Of a stretch of DNA of 64,000 bases, positions 42,119 to 50,420 are shown piece by piece. This stretch comes from SB21 sp964415295 (GTDB taxonomy: Bacteria; CLD3; SB21). Both the position numbers and the translations under genes were made by a program. Positions within the stretch are counted from its first letter, which is position 1; each line of letters begins with the position of its first letter. The notes below the pieces were generated by a model, which saw only the letters and a list, made by a program, of their open reading frames with translations, was not told where the DNA came from and made no database searches. The stretch is from contig CAYPYN010000002.1 of the NCBI GenBank assembly GCA_964415295.1, positions 62,001-126,000 of the forward strand, read 5' to 3'.

Positions 42119-43471
42119 TTACGGGAACAACGCGATCGTGTTCGTCAAAAGAGCCGAGGTATAAGCCGTATTATGAATACCTAAGCTGGATTCGCGTAAG
42201 CAGAATTGGAAATTGATCATAGCGCCAATATCGCGAGCCGTCAGAGACGGGAATTTCGGTAGCGCAGCGTTTGCATCTTTTTGTGCTTGTGTCCAGGAAC
42301 TGCTCGGAGCAGGATTTCTCCATGCCGCACCAGGATTGCTGGAAGGATCATAGATATCAAGATATCCATCCCAGTTACCCGTCGTCAAACCGGCCCACAG
42401 ATTGAGTTCAGCATCCGTTTCGGAGTGCAGAATCGGTGTTCCACTTCCAAGAGCATTGAGCTTGGCTGCCAATTGATCCAACTGAGCTTTTTGTGCATTT
42501 CTCGGAGTTGTCCATTTGGTCGTTGAAGAAGAAGAAATAGGCGAGGCTGAATGGCATCCGGTAACGTTGCAGCCTTTGAAATTACCCTGCACCATGAACG
42601 TATGTCCGCCTGCGCGACCTGTGCGGTCCGCCATATGGCAATCCTGGCAGGAAGCTACCGTCGTATGCGGAGAATTTGCATAGGCTGCCGTTCCGGTGAA
42701 TTGAACTCCGCCCTGGCCGGCATACACGGCACCTACGACACCATAATGAACATGTGTTCTGTAGCTAGGAATGATCTTGTTAGGATATGCATTGCCTACG
42801 GCTGAATCATACAATACTGTGCTCGGTGACAATACAAGGGAATCATACTGGACGCGATTGCCATTCGTATAGGACGAACTGTAGCTCATAGGACGTGGTT
42901 GATGGCACTTGGCGCAAAGATTGGACTGTCCTCCATCGGCCGTAAGATTAATCGTCTTGGTGGCGCCCCACATGACCATCGGAACAGCCGCTGTCGTCGT
43001 CAGAGCATTGTCGGCATCCGTATAGGTCTCATGCAGATTGGCATGGCAGGTTCCGCAGCGGATCTCGCCCAGAGCCTTGTCAGAAGTCGTCGAATACTGA
43101 AGAGAATATTTCGGAGGCGTCGCAGTATTCAGAACAAACTGCCCGGTCGCGATCGTCGGATTGGCGACCACATATAAGAAGGCTTCCTGAGCATGGCAGG
43201 GCGTGCAACCCGTATTGCCGGCTTCTTCAAATGCGGCTTCACCGTAAAAATGTTTTGAAAATTCGAATTCGAGAGCGATCTGATCAACAACGGCCGGAGT
43301 ATGGCATTGTTTACAGGTTTCGTTGGCGTCCACGCCGTTGATACCGTTGATACCGTTGATACCGTTAGTACCGTCGGCACCGGCCGGACCTCTGGGGCCT
43401 TCGCAGCTGATCATGACAAATACTGCGAGGGGCAGTACCATAACAGCTAAGAATCGGAATACGTTCTTCAT
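42119..43471 (-). CDS. Multihaem cytochrome lipoprotein with collagen-like linker
   Basis: 450 residues. The lipobox is MISC at about residue 23, followed at once by a collagen-like Gly-X-Y stretch (GPRGPAGADGTNGINGINGINGVD, about residues 25-48 read as repeats) encoded by 9-bp tandem repeats. Haem motifs: CKQCH, CTPCH, CGTCH, CAKCH, CQDCH and a CX4CH (CNVTGCH), six in total. The C-terminal 140 residues carry no haem. A flexible linker from the lipid anchor suggests exposure at the outer surface. It is the first gene after a perfect Crp/Fnr-type site and is followed by its own terminator. Confidence 0.85.
   Translation of the reverse strand: MKNVFRFLAVMVLPLAVFVMISCEGPRGPAGADGTNGINGINGINGVDANETCKQCHTPAVVDQIALEFEFSKHFYGEAAFEEAGNTGCTPCHAQEAFLYVVANPTIATGQFVLNTATPPKYSLQYSTTSDKALGEIRCGTCHANLHETYTDADNALTTTAAVPMVMWGATKTINLTADGGQSNLCAKCHQPRPMSYSSSYTNGNRVQYDSLVLSPSTVLYDSAVGNAYPNKIIPSYRTHVHYGVVGAVYAGQGGVQFTGTAAYANSPHTTVASCQDCHMADRTGRAGGHTFMVQGNFKGCNVTGCHSASPISSSSTTKWTTPRNAQKAQLDQLAAKLNALGSGTPILHSETDAELNLWAGLTTGNWDGYLDIYDPSSNPGAAWRNPAPSSSWTQAQKDANAALPKFPSLTARDIGAMINFQFCLRESSLGIHNTAYTSALLTNTIALFP
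43335..43370. repeat. 9-bp tandem repeat encoding Gly-X-Y triplets
   Basis: Three perfect copies of CCGTTGATA and a fourth variant (CCGTTAGTA) run head to tail. They encode the Asn-Gly-Ile repeats of the collagen-like linker. The unit is in frame, so copy-number change would lengthen or shorten the linker without a frameshift. Confidence 0.85.
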
Positions 43472-43605
43472 TTTAACCTCCGCGGTTAGCGTTAAATTAG
43501 GGTTTCGAGTAACTTGGAGAGCATTATCGTCAGAATTGACAAAAAACAGACAAAAAACTTACAAATTCATTACAGTCAAGATAACCTTTGTGTAGTTTTT
43601 AAACA

Positions 43606-43619
43606 ATGACATTCGTCAT
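43606..43619. promoter_or_regulatory. Crp/Fnr-type operator upstream of the cytochrome lipoprotein
   Basis: ATGAC-ATTC-GTCAT, a perfect palindrome 135 bases before the 43471 start, inside a 440-base A/T-rich intergenic region that holds no other feature except the ppdK terminators. The flanks (AAACA...GTTTTT) match those of the korA site. Confidence 0.65.
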
Positions 43620-43804
43620 GTTTTTGTAAAAAAATGACTTTTTTTGAAGTTTTTACGAAAAAAATCATACCGTAATATTGACAATAATTAGTTGTAAAAA
43701 TTACACTTACATATTTTCATGTTTTTTGCTCATTTTTTCACAAATATTTGTGAATTTTTTTTCTTGTTGAACATGTCCGTACAGGCCAAACCAATAAAAA
43801 AATA

Positions 43805-43846
43805 GGCAGAGATGGCCGGGGTTAAGAGGGGTCCCGTTTCTCTGCC
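43805..43846 (-). terminator. Terminator after ppdK
   Basis: On the minus strand GGCAGAGA pairs with TCTCTGCC around a 26-base loop and is followed by TATTTTTTTATT. A second, stronger hairpin without a T-run (stem GGAGTTCCG/CGGAACTCC, 43878-43908) lies between it and the ppdK stop at 43915 and may protect the transcript end. Confidence 0.65.
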
Positions 43847-43914
43847 CTTATTAAAGTAGGGGGTGTTGTTGTGGTAAGGAGTTCCGCCTCGGGTGAGACG
43901 GAACTCCGAAGCTT

Positions 43915-46674
43915 TTATTTTTTCACTTTCTCATTTATGACAGCCTGCGCCGCGGCCAATCTTGCGATCGGAACGCGGAAGGGTGAGCAACTCACATAGT
44001 TGAGCCCGATCCCGTGACAGAATTCCACGGAATTAGGTTCGCCGCCGTGCTCGCCGCATATACCTATCTTCAGATCCTTACGCGTACCGCGCCCTTTGTG
44101 GATCGCGATCTTCATTAATTCTCCGATCGCGCTCTGATCGATGACCTGGAAGGGATCCACCGGCAAGAGTTTCTTGTCCAGATATTCCGGAAGGAATCCG
44201 CCGATATCGTCGCGGGAGAAACCAAAGGTCATCTGCGTAAGATCGTTGGTGCCAAAGGAGAAGAATTCGGCTTCTTCGGCAACCTTGTCCGCCGTCAAAC
44301 AGGCGCGCGGGATTTCGATCATCGTTCCGACGAGGTGCGGGATCTTCTTCATGCCGAATTTTGTCAGTACTTCATGGTACACCTTTTCAACGACGGCCTT
44401 TTGATTTTTCAATTCCATATTGACGGCAACCACCGGTATCATGATCTCTGGAAATACTTTCTTGCCTTCCTTGAGCAATTCTGCCGCCGCTTCGAATATG
44501 GCGCGAACCTGCATCTCCGTTACCTCCGGATAGGTTACGCCAAGGCGCACGCCGCGATGCCCCATCATCGGGTTATTCTCATGCAGATCGTCCGCACGTT
44601 TATTGAACTGCTCCGCCGTGATACCGAGGCTGGAAGCGAGTTTCGTACGTTCTTCCGCATGCTGCGGTACGAATTCATGCAATGGCGGATCAAGCGTCCG
44701 GATCGTGACCGGATAACCGTTCATCGCCGCCAGAGTACCTTTGATATCCGACTTGACGAACGGAAAGAGTTCATCCAAAGCCGCGCGGCGTTCGTCCTCA
44801 TTCTTGGAAACGATCATCTTGCGCAGGAGGAACAGAGGCTGTTCGGAGTGTTTACCATAGAACATATGTTCCGTTCTGAAAAGACCGATGCCTTCCGCTC
44901 CGAAAGCGCGGCCTTTGGCGGCGTCTTCCGGCGTGTCCGCGTTGGTGCGAACCTTGAGACGGCGAACCGTATCACATATTTTCATGAACTCAATAAAATT
45001 CGGATTATCCTCCGCGGCTTTGATCATCGGGAGGGAGCCTTCGTAGACAAAGCCGGCGGTTCCGTTTAACGTGATCCAATCGCCTTCCTTGATCTTGTGT
45101 CCGTTGACCATGAAATATCTGTCGTGCAGGTGGATCTCGATCTCGCCGGCGCCGACGATACAGCATTTCCCCCATCCGCGCGCTACGAGCGCCGCATGGC
45201 TGGTCATGCCGCCGCGGGCGGTGAGAATGCCTTCCGCTGCGCGCATACCTTCGACGTCCTCAGGGTTGGTTTCTTCGCGCACGAGCACGACTTTCTTACC
45301 CTGTTTCGCCCAAGCTACGGCGTCCGCCGCCGAAAACACAGCCTGGCCTGCCGCACCGCCGGGGCCTGCGGGCAACCCTTTGGCGATCGGTGTCATTTTC
45401 ATTTCCGCAGCAGGATCAATGATCGGATGCAGGAGTTCTTCTAACTGCGCAGGGGTCACGCGCATCACGACTTCTTCTTTATTGATCAGTTTTTCTTTGT
45501 ACATATCCAGCGCCATCTTGACGGCGGCCGGACCGTTGCGCTTACCTACGCGGCACTGCAGCATCCACAATTTGCCTTCCTGGATGGTGAACTCGATGTC
45601 GAGCATGTCGCGGTAATGTTTTTCCAGTTTTCTTTCGATCGTGTGAAGCTGTTTGTAAGCGCCGGGCATCGCCGTTTCAAGAGAAGACAAGTGCTCATTG
45701 TGCGGGTTCTTGCCGATCTCATTCAGCGGATTCGGAGTGCGGATACCCGCTACCACGTCCTCGCCCTGCGCGTTGGCCAGCCACTCTCCGTAAAAATGAT
45801 TGTCGCCTGTCGCCGGATTACGCGTAAAGGCCACGCCCGTTGCGGAGGAATTGCCCATATTACCATACACCATTGCCTGCACGTTGACAGCCGTTCCCCA
45901 TTCATCCGGAATTCCTTCGATCTTACGGTAGGCTATGGCACGTTTGCCAACCCAGCTGGCAAATACGGCGCCGATCGCTCCCCAGAGCTGTTCCATCGGA
46001 TCTTCCGGGAACGGCTTTCCGAGCACATCATGAACGCGTTTTTTGTAAATGGTAATGAGTTCTTTGAGGTCCTCAGCCTTGAGGTCGGTGTCCTGTTTGG
46101 CACCGCGTTCGGCTTTCATCTTATTCAGATCGCCTTCGAGCAAGTGGCGGATACCGTGACCGTCTTTAGGCTCGATACCGGCGGCTTTTTCCATCACCAC
46201 ATCGGAATACATCTGAATGAGCCGCCGGTATGCGTCGTACACAAACCTCGGATTTTGAGTCTTTTCGATAAGGCCTTTGCAGGTGGCATCGTTGAGACCG
46301 ACGTTGAGTACGGTTTCCATCATGCCCGGAAGAGATCGACGTGCGCCGGAACGAACCGAGACAAGCAAAGGATTCTTCTTATCGTCAAATTTAGCGTCCA
46401 TGATCTTTTCAACAAAAGCCATGGCCTTTTCAACCTGAGCTCTTACTTCAGGGGGGAATTTTCTTTTATTCTTGTAATAATAAGTGCAGACTTCGGTCGT
46501 GATCGTAAAACCGGCAGGAACCGGAATACCGATATTGGCCATTTCGGCCAGATTGGCTCCTTTGCCGCCGAGCAGATTTTTCATGTCGGCCTTACCTTCG
46601 GCTTTGCCGTTTCCGAACGTATAGACCATCTTTTTGGATTTATTAGCAGACTTGCTTTTAGGTTTCTTTGCCAT
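43915..46674 (-). CDS. ppdK: Pyruvate, phosphate dikinase
   Basis: 919 residues, normal for bacterial PPDK. The enzyme interconverts pyruvate + ATP + Pi and PEP + AMP + PPi. Visible: the ATP-grasp start KNLLGGKGANLAEMANIGIPVPAGFTITTE, the phospho-histidine loop GGMTSHAALVARGWGK, and the PEP/pyruvate barrel with FRTEHMF, GTNDLTQM and the catalytic-cysteine loop GICGEHGG. The first 12 residues are a Lys/Ser-rich extension. Start ATG at 46674 with AGGAG upstream. A tandem Crp/Fnr-type operator precedes it. Confidence 0.96.
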   Translation of the reverse strand: MAKKPKSKSANKSKKMVYTFGNGKAEGKADMKNLLGGKGANLAEMANIGIPVPAGFTITTEVCTYYYKNKRKFPPEVRAQVEKAMAFVEKIMDAKFDDKKNPLLVSVRSGARRSLPGMMETVLNVGLNDATCKGLIEKTQNPRFVYDAYRRLIQMYSDVVMEKAAGIEPKDGHGIRHLLEGDLNKMKAERGAKQDTDLKAEDLKELITIYKKRVHDVLGKPFPEDPMEQLWGAIGAVFASWVGKRAIAYRKIEGIPDEWGTAVNVQAMVYGNMGNSSATGVAFTRNPATGDNHFYGEWLANAQGEDVVAGIRTPNPLNEIGKNPHNEHLSSLETAMPGAYKQLHTIERKLEKHYRDMLDIEFTIQEGKLWMLQCRVGKRNGPAAVKMALDMYKEKLINKEEVVMRVTPAQLEELLHPIIDPAAEMKMTPIAKGLPAGPGGAAGQAVFSAADAVAWAKQGKKVVLVREETNPEDVEGMRAAEGILTARGGMTSHAALVARGWGKCCIVGAGEIEIHLHDRYFMVNGHKIKEGDWITLNGTAGFVYEGSLPMIKAAEDNPNFIEFMKICDTVRRLKVRTNADTPEDAAKGRAFGAEGIGLFRTEHMFYGKHSEQPLFLLRKMIVSKNEDERRAALDELFPFVKSDIKGTLAAMNGYPVTIRTLDPPLHEFVPQHAEERTKLASSLGITAEQFNKRADDLHENNPMMGHRGVRLGVTYPEVTEMQVRAIFEAAAELLKEGKKVFPEIMIPVVAVNMELKNQKAVVEKVYHEVLTKFGMKKIPHLVGTMIEIPRACLTADKVAEEAEFFSFGTNDLTQMTFGFSRDDIGGFLPEYLDKKLLPVDPFQVIDQSAIGELMKIAIHKGRGTRKDLKIGICGEHGGEPNSVEFCHGIGLNYVSCSPFRVPIARLAAAQAVINEKVKK

Positions 46675-46744
46675 GATGCAGTTTGACTCCTGTTTGAAAC
46701 ATTCTTGAATTACTCAAATGTAAGTTATCTTATATTATTAAGCT

Positions 46745-46780
46745 AAGACATTGGTCAACATAAAACATGATTTTTGTCAT
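46745..46780. promoter_or_regulatory. Tandem Crp/Fnr-type operators upstream of ppdK
   Basis: AAGAC-ATTG-GTCAA at 46745-46758 and ATGAT-TTTT-GTCAT at 46767-46780, centres 22 bp apart, 77 and 99 bases before the ppdK ATG. If the near site is at about -41, a TACATT hexamer near 46717-46722 (minus strand) is placed like a -10 element; this is inference. Confidence 0.65.
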
Positions 46781-46839
46781 GTTATGATGAAAAAGTCAAC
46801 AATTCTGCGAGTCGAAAGGTTAATTCCAGCGAACAGGAA

Positions 46840-46962
46840 ATCACAAATCCCAAAATACAAATGACAAAAAAATTCCAATGGACAATTCAGCAAAATCAAC
46901 TTACCGGCATTTAGGCCATTGATTATTTAGAGTTTACTTGTGATTTGGCTTTTGGGATCTGA
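46840..46962. repeat. Long imperfect inverted repeat
   Basis: Left arm at about 46840-46888 (ATCACAAATCCCAAAATACA...) is complementary, with mismatches, to the right arm at about 46913-46962 (...CTTGTGATTTGGCTTTTGGG). The form is that of an interspersed mobile-type repeat. The right arm overlaps and encodes the last residues of the TfoX-C-like gene. Confidence 0.6.
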
Positions 46963-47260
46963 GATCTTTCTTTTTCAAATTCTTCTGCATTTCAAAAAAT
47001 TGTTTCAGTTCCTCCCGCCTGTCCCCCGGCAGTTCGTGCCAGCGAATCCCCTCGATAGCTCCTTCGATGGCATTGAGGGAGCTCAGACAGGCCTCTTTGT
47101 CGAACGCCTTGATCCTGAGGAAGGCCTTTTCTGCGCCTACTTTCTTCAATTCGTGATACGAATGGATATCGGCCTTCCTTAACTTTTCTGCCAAGACCTT
47201 GCCGATATTAGGTAATCGGCTGATCTCATGTTTCTGGCGGTTGTGAATGGAGTGCGGCAT
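46934..47260 (-). CDS. TfoX C-terminal-domain protein (helix-hairpin-helix type)
   Basis: 108 residues from an ATG with AGGAGG correctly spaced. The core LPNIGKVLAEKLRKADIHSY, ELKKVGAEKAF and LNAIEGAIEGIRWHELP matches the TfoX_C domain, a helix-hairpin-helix-like module found alone or fused to the TfoX N-domain. Role unknown; it may bind nucleic acid. The last eight or so residues (RSQKPNHK) are encoded by a repeat element, so the original stop was probably displaced. Confidence 0.8.
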   Translation of the reverse strand: MPHSIHNRQKHEISRLPNIGKVLAEKLRKADIHSYHELKKVGAEKAFLRIKAFDKEACLSSLNAIEGAIEGIRWHELPGDRREELKQFFEMQKNLKKKDLRSQKPNHK

Positions 47261-47347
47261 GGTTCATCCTCCTATTTGTTTATTAACCGCGGATCAGAAG
47301 GATTTTGACGGATCATCGCTGATAATTCTTATAGAAGCGATCCGCGT

Positions 47348-47836
47348 CTATTTTCCACTTTCTCGCCGAAAAATAATGGTATCGGTCGGTGCCGCATCAT
47401 GGCTGAATCCGACACCAACCAATGTGCCCACAGCGCCGAGCCAAATGCCCTCGACCCTGCGCTTGTCTTCATCCTGCTTTTTTTCAAATCCGGCGGTTGC
47501 GTAAATAATGGCTCCTGGGGTTAGCCCGATCAAAAACCCAAGCCACATCCCTTTCGCCATATTTTTGTATCGGATCTCCCTGACACGAACCATTGCAAGC
47601 ACCGTGTCCGCCTTTTGATCATACCAGGAAGCGTAAATCGAATCTTTCGTCATTGAAAGCTTAGAAAAGACCAGACGCGTATTGTCATTGAGCAATACAG
47701 TCGGGCCTGTAATTTGCCGAACGGATGCCTGATGACCGTCGTATTCCACCGAACGCGATGAAGCGCATGATGATAAAAAGAAGAAAGATACCATCTTCGC
47801 TGTGCAAAGCCATTTCGAACCGATTCGACACATCAT
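47348..47836 (-). CDS. Small lipoprotein of unknown function
   Basis: About 162 residues with start at the ATG at 47836 (another ATG follows directly). A signal with lipobox LSSC is followed by a short beta-rich domain (a repeated strand pattern ending VREIRYKNMAKG) and a glycine-rich hydrophobic segment (MWLGFLIGLTPGAIIYATAGF, then GIWLGAVGTLVGVGFS), resembling glycine-zipper modules of envelope proteins. Family not recognised. It begins directly past the maeB terminator. Confidence 0.6.
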   Translation of the reverse strand: MMCRIGSKWLCTAKMVSFFFLSSCASSRSVEYDGHQASVRQITGPTVLLNDNTRLVFSKLSMTKDSIYASWYDQKADTVLAMVRVREIRYKNMAKGMWLGFLIGLTPGAIIYATAGFEKKQDEDKRRVEGIWLGAVGTLVGVGFSHDAAPTDTIIFRRESGK

Positions 47837-47845
47837 GACAAACAA

Positions 47846-47874
47846 AAAGGGCGAAGAACATTTCTTCGCCCTTT
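47846..47874 (-). terminator. Terminator after maeB, GGGCGAAGA family
   Basis: A perfect 13-bp stem (AAAGGGCGAAGAA and complement) with a 3-base loop, then TTTTTGTTT on the minus strand. Nearly the same hairpin occurs after two other genes, at 53258-53286 and 54373-54400. Confidence 0.85.
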
Positions 47875-47891
47875 ACCATAGAAAGAAGTTG

Positions 47892-50138
47892 TTACTTTTC
47901 TTGCGCTTCCGCAACGGCGATTGCCGTGATATTGACGATATCCTTTACTTCACTGCCTTTTTGCAGTAAGTGCACGGGATTACGCATGCCGACGAGTATC
48001 GGGCCGATCGCTTCGGCGCCACCGAGCCGGGTCAGCAGTTTTACGGACGCATTCGCCGACTGCAGTTCCGGGAATACCAGCACGTTCGCGCCGCCTTTCA
48101 GGGAACTGAACGGATAGTACTCGTCGATGATCTCAGGCACCACGGCCGTATCGGCCTGCATCTCGCCGTCGATCATGAGATCGGGCCGGCGCTTGCGTAC
48201 GATCTTGAGCGCTTCGCGGATACGGTCGCCGTCCTCGCTCTTGACGCTGCCGAAATTGGAGTACGAGATCATGGCCACGCGCGGCTCGATATTGAACCGC
48301 TTGGCGACCTCTGAACTCATGATCGCTATTTCTGCGAGTTCCTCCGCCGTCGGCAGGATATTGACTGTGGAATCGGCGCAGAAATATATCTTATCTTTGA
48401 TGATCAGCATGTATACACTTGATACGCTGGTAATACCTTCGGCCGTCTGAATGATCTGAAGAGCCGGGCGGAGGGTTTCGGGATAATGCTGTGTCAATCC
48501 GGCGACCATGCCGTCGGCGTCGTCCATGCGCACCATCATCGCGGCATAATGCGTCGTATCATGCATGTGGATCAAGGCATCACCTTCGGTCACGCCTTTG
48601 CGCTGGCGGAGACGATAGTATTCGTCCGCATAGGAATTGAGCCGCTTGGATGTCTTGGGATCGAGGATCTGGATGCCTTTCAGATCGAGATCGAGTTCTT
48701 TGGCGAGATGTTTGATCTTTTCTTCGGAACCCAGGATAACGGGCTTGGCAATGCCTTCGTCTTCCACGATCGCGGCCGCGCGCAGAACTTTTTCGTCCTC
48801 GCCTTCAGGGAATACGATACGTTTCGGATTACGTTTGGCGCGATTGATCACCGTGCGCATCACTTCGCGGGATTTCCCGAGACGGTTCTCCAACTGCTCT
48901 TTGTATTGTTCAATATCGATCTGCACGCGGGCCACACCGGAATCCATCGCGGCTTTGGCGACGGCAGCAGCTTCCCATATCAGCACGCGGTAGTCGAAAG
49001 GTTTGGGTATCAGATAGTCCTTTCCGAAATGCAGGCGCTGATTGCCATACGCTTTGGAAACGGAATCCGGCACGTCCTCTTTGGCGAGTTCTGCGAGAGC
49101 AAAGGCGGCCGCACGTTTCATGTCTTCGTTGATCGCCGTGGCACGTACATCTAAAGCGCCGCGGAAAATGAACGGGAATCCGAGCACGTTGTTGATCTGA
49201 TTCGGATAATCCGAACGACCGGTTCCCATGATCACGTCGGAACGTGCGTCCATTGCGTCTTCGTAGGTAATTTCCGGATCGGGATTGGCCATGGCCATGA
49301 TTAGCGGATTGGGTCCCATGGACTTTACCATTTCTTTCGTGACACAATTAGCTACGGACAGTCCGGCAAAAACGTCCGCACCGACCAGCGCTTCCGCCAA
49401 TGTGCGGGATTTGGTATCGTTGGCCAGAGCTTCCTTGTAAGGATTCATACCGTTGGTGCGGCCTTTGTAGATGACGCCTTTGGTATCGCAGAGAATCAGG
49501 TTCTCTTTTTTCACACCGAGGCTGATGTAGAAATTAGCGCAGGCAATGCCCGAAGCGCCGGCACCATTCACCACCACTTTGATCTTATCGAGTTTCTTGC
49601 CCAATATTTCCATCGCATTCATCAGCGCCGCACCGGAGATGATCGCCGTACCGTGCTGATCGTCGTGGAAAACCGGGATCTTCATCGTTTTCTTCAATTC
49701 TTCTTCGATATAAAAACATTCCGGCGCCTTGATATCTTCCAAGTTGATCCCACCGAATGTCGGTTCGAGCAATTGCACCGTCTTGATAATCTCGTCGGAA
49801 TTGTGCGTATCCAGTTCGATATCGAACACATCGATATCGGCGAAGCGTTTGAAAAGAACGCCTTTGCCTTCCATCACCGGTTTACCGCCCAGGGCGCCGA
49901 TATCGCCAAGCCCGAGAACGGCCGTACCGTTGGACACCACGGCCACCAGATTGCCTTTGGCTGTATAGAGGTATGCGTCCTCCGGATTCTTTTCGATATG
50001 TAAACACGGTATCGCTACGCCCGGGCTGTAAGCCAACGAGAGATCTCTTTGCGTCGTGCACGGTTTCGTCGGTATGACTTCCACTTTGCCCTTACGTCCC
50101 ATCTTGTGGTACTCAAGGGCTTCTTGATCCTTGATCAT
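47892..50138 (-). CDS. maeB: NADP-type malic enzyme with phosphotransacetylase-like domain
   Basis: 748 residues. Residues 1-410 are malic enzyme: SLAYSPGVAIPC, AKGNLVAVVSNGTAVLGLGDIG, metal site DDQHGTAI, nucleotide fold VVNGAGASGIACANF. Residues 430-748 are a phosphate acetyltransferase-like domain (RIVFPEGEDEKVLRAA, ADGMVAGLTQHYPETLRPALQII), which in MaeB proteins is regulatory and binds acetyl-CoA. Reaction: malate + NADP+ to pyruvate + CO2 + NADPH. With ppdK nearby it connects malate, pyruvate and PEP. Start has AGGAGG upstream; a perfect Crp/Fnr-type site lies 154 bases upstream. Confidence 0.95.
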   Translation of the reverse strand: MIKDQEALEYHKMGRKGKVEVIPTKPCTTQRDLSLAYSPGVAIPCLHIEKNPEDAYLYTAKGNLVAVVSNGTAVLGLGDIGALGGKPVMEGKGVLFKRFADIDVFDIELDTHNSDEIIKTVQLLEPTFGGINLEDIKAPECFYIEEELKKTMKIPVFHDDQHGTAIISGAALMNAMEILGKKLDKIKVVVNGAGASGIACANFYISLGVKKENLILCDTKGVIYKGRTNGMNPYKEALANDTKSRTLAEALVGADVFAGLSVANCVTKEMVKSMGPNPLIMAMANPDPEITYEDAMDARSDVIMGTGRSDYPNQINNVLGFPFIFRGALDVRATAINEDMKRAAAFALAELAKEDVPDSVSKAYGNQRLHFGKDYLIPKPFDYRVLIWEAAAVAKAAMDSGVARVQIDIEQYKEQLENRLGKSREVMRTVINRAKRNPKRIVFPEGEDEKVLRAAAIVEDEGIAKPVILGSEEKIKHLAKELDLDLKGIQILDPKTSKRLNSYADEYYRLRQRKGVTEGDALIHMHDTTHYAAMMVRMDDADGMVAGLTQHYPETLRPALQIIQTAEGITSVSSVYMLIIKDKIYFCADSTVNILPTAEELAEIAIMSSEVAKRFNIEPRVAMISYSNFGSVKSEDGDRIREALKIVRKRRPDLMIDGEMQADTAVVPEIIDEYYPFSSLKGGANVLVFPELQSANASVKLLTRLGGAEAIGPILVGMRNPVHLLQKGSEVKDIVNITAIAVAEAQEK

Positions 50139-50291
50139 TGTAATCCTCCTGCAGTCGTAACTCTGTAAGTTACCGATCGCTTCAAAAGTATGTTTAGATA
50201 AGAATACGTTGTTGAATACAGATGAACAGACATGATCGTTTTATCCATGAGATTCATTTCACAAATTTAACAAATCCAACCAAAAAAAAAC

Positions 50292-50305
50292 ATGACCTAC
50301 GTCAT
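50292..50305. promoter_or_regulatory. Crp/Fnr-type operator upstream of maeB
   Basis: ATGAC-CTAC-GTCAT within the longer perfect palindrome ACATGAC-N4-GTCATGT (50290-50307), the best match to the consensus in the window. It lies 154 bases before maeB and 116 bases past the downstream end of the phosphatase gene. Confidence 0.7.
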
Positions 50306-50420
50306 GTTATTGGAATTAGTAATAATGTGGTAAAAAGCAACGTAGAAAGGATTTACACAAAGCTCATACAGAAACATGGGGGAAAGCAATCACGGAACCG
50401 GATTGATCGGCGCTGTGAGG

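Noticed and set aside
43335..43370. Possible CRISPR or satellite array
   Set aside because: Units are 9 bp without spacers and lie in frame in a coding region; they encode collagen-like triplets.
45616..46686. Plus-strand open frame of about 350 codons opposite ppdK
   Set aside because: Shadow of a well-conserved PPDK; no independent support.
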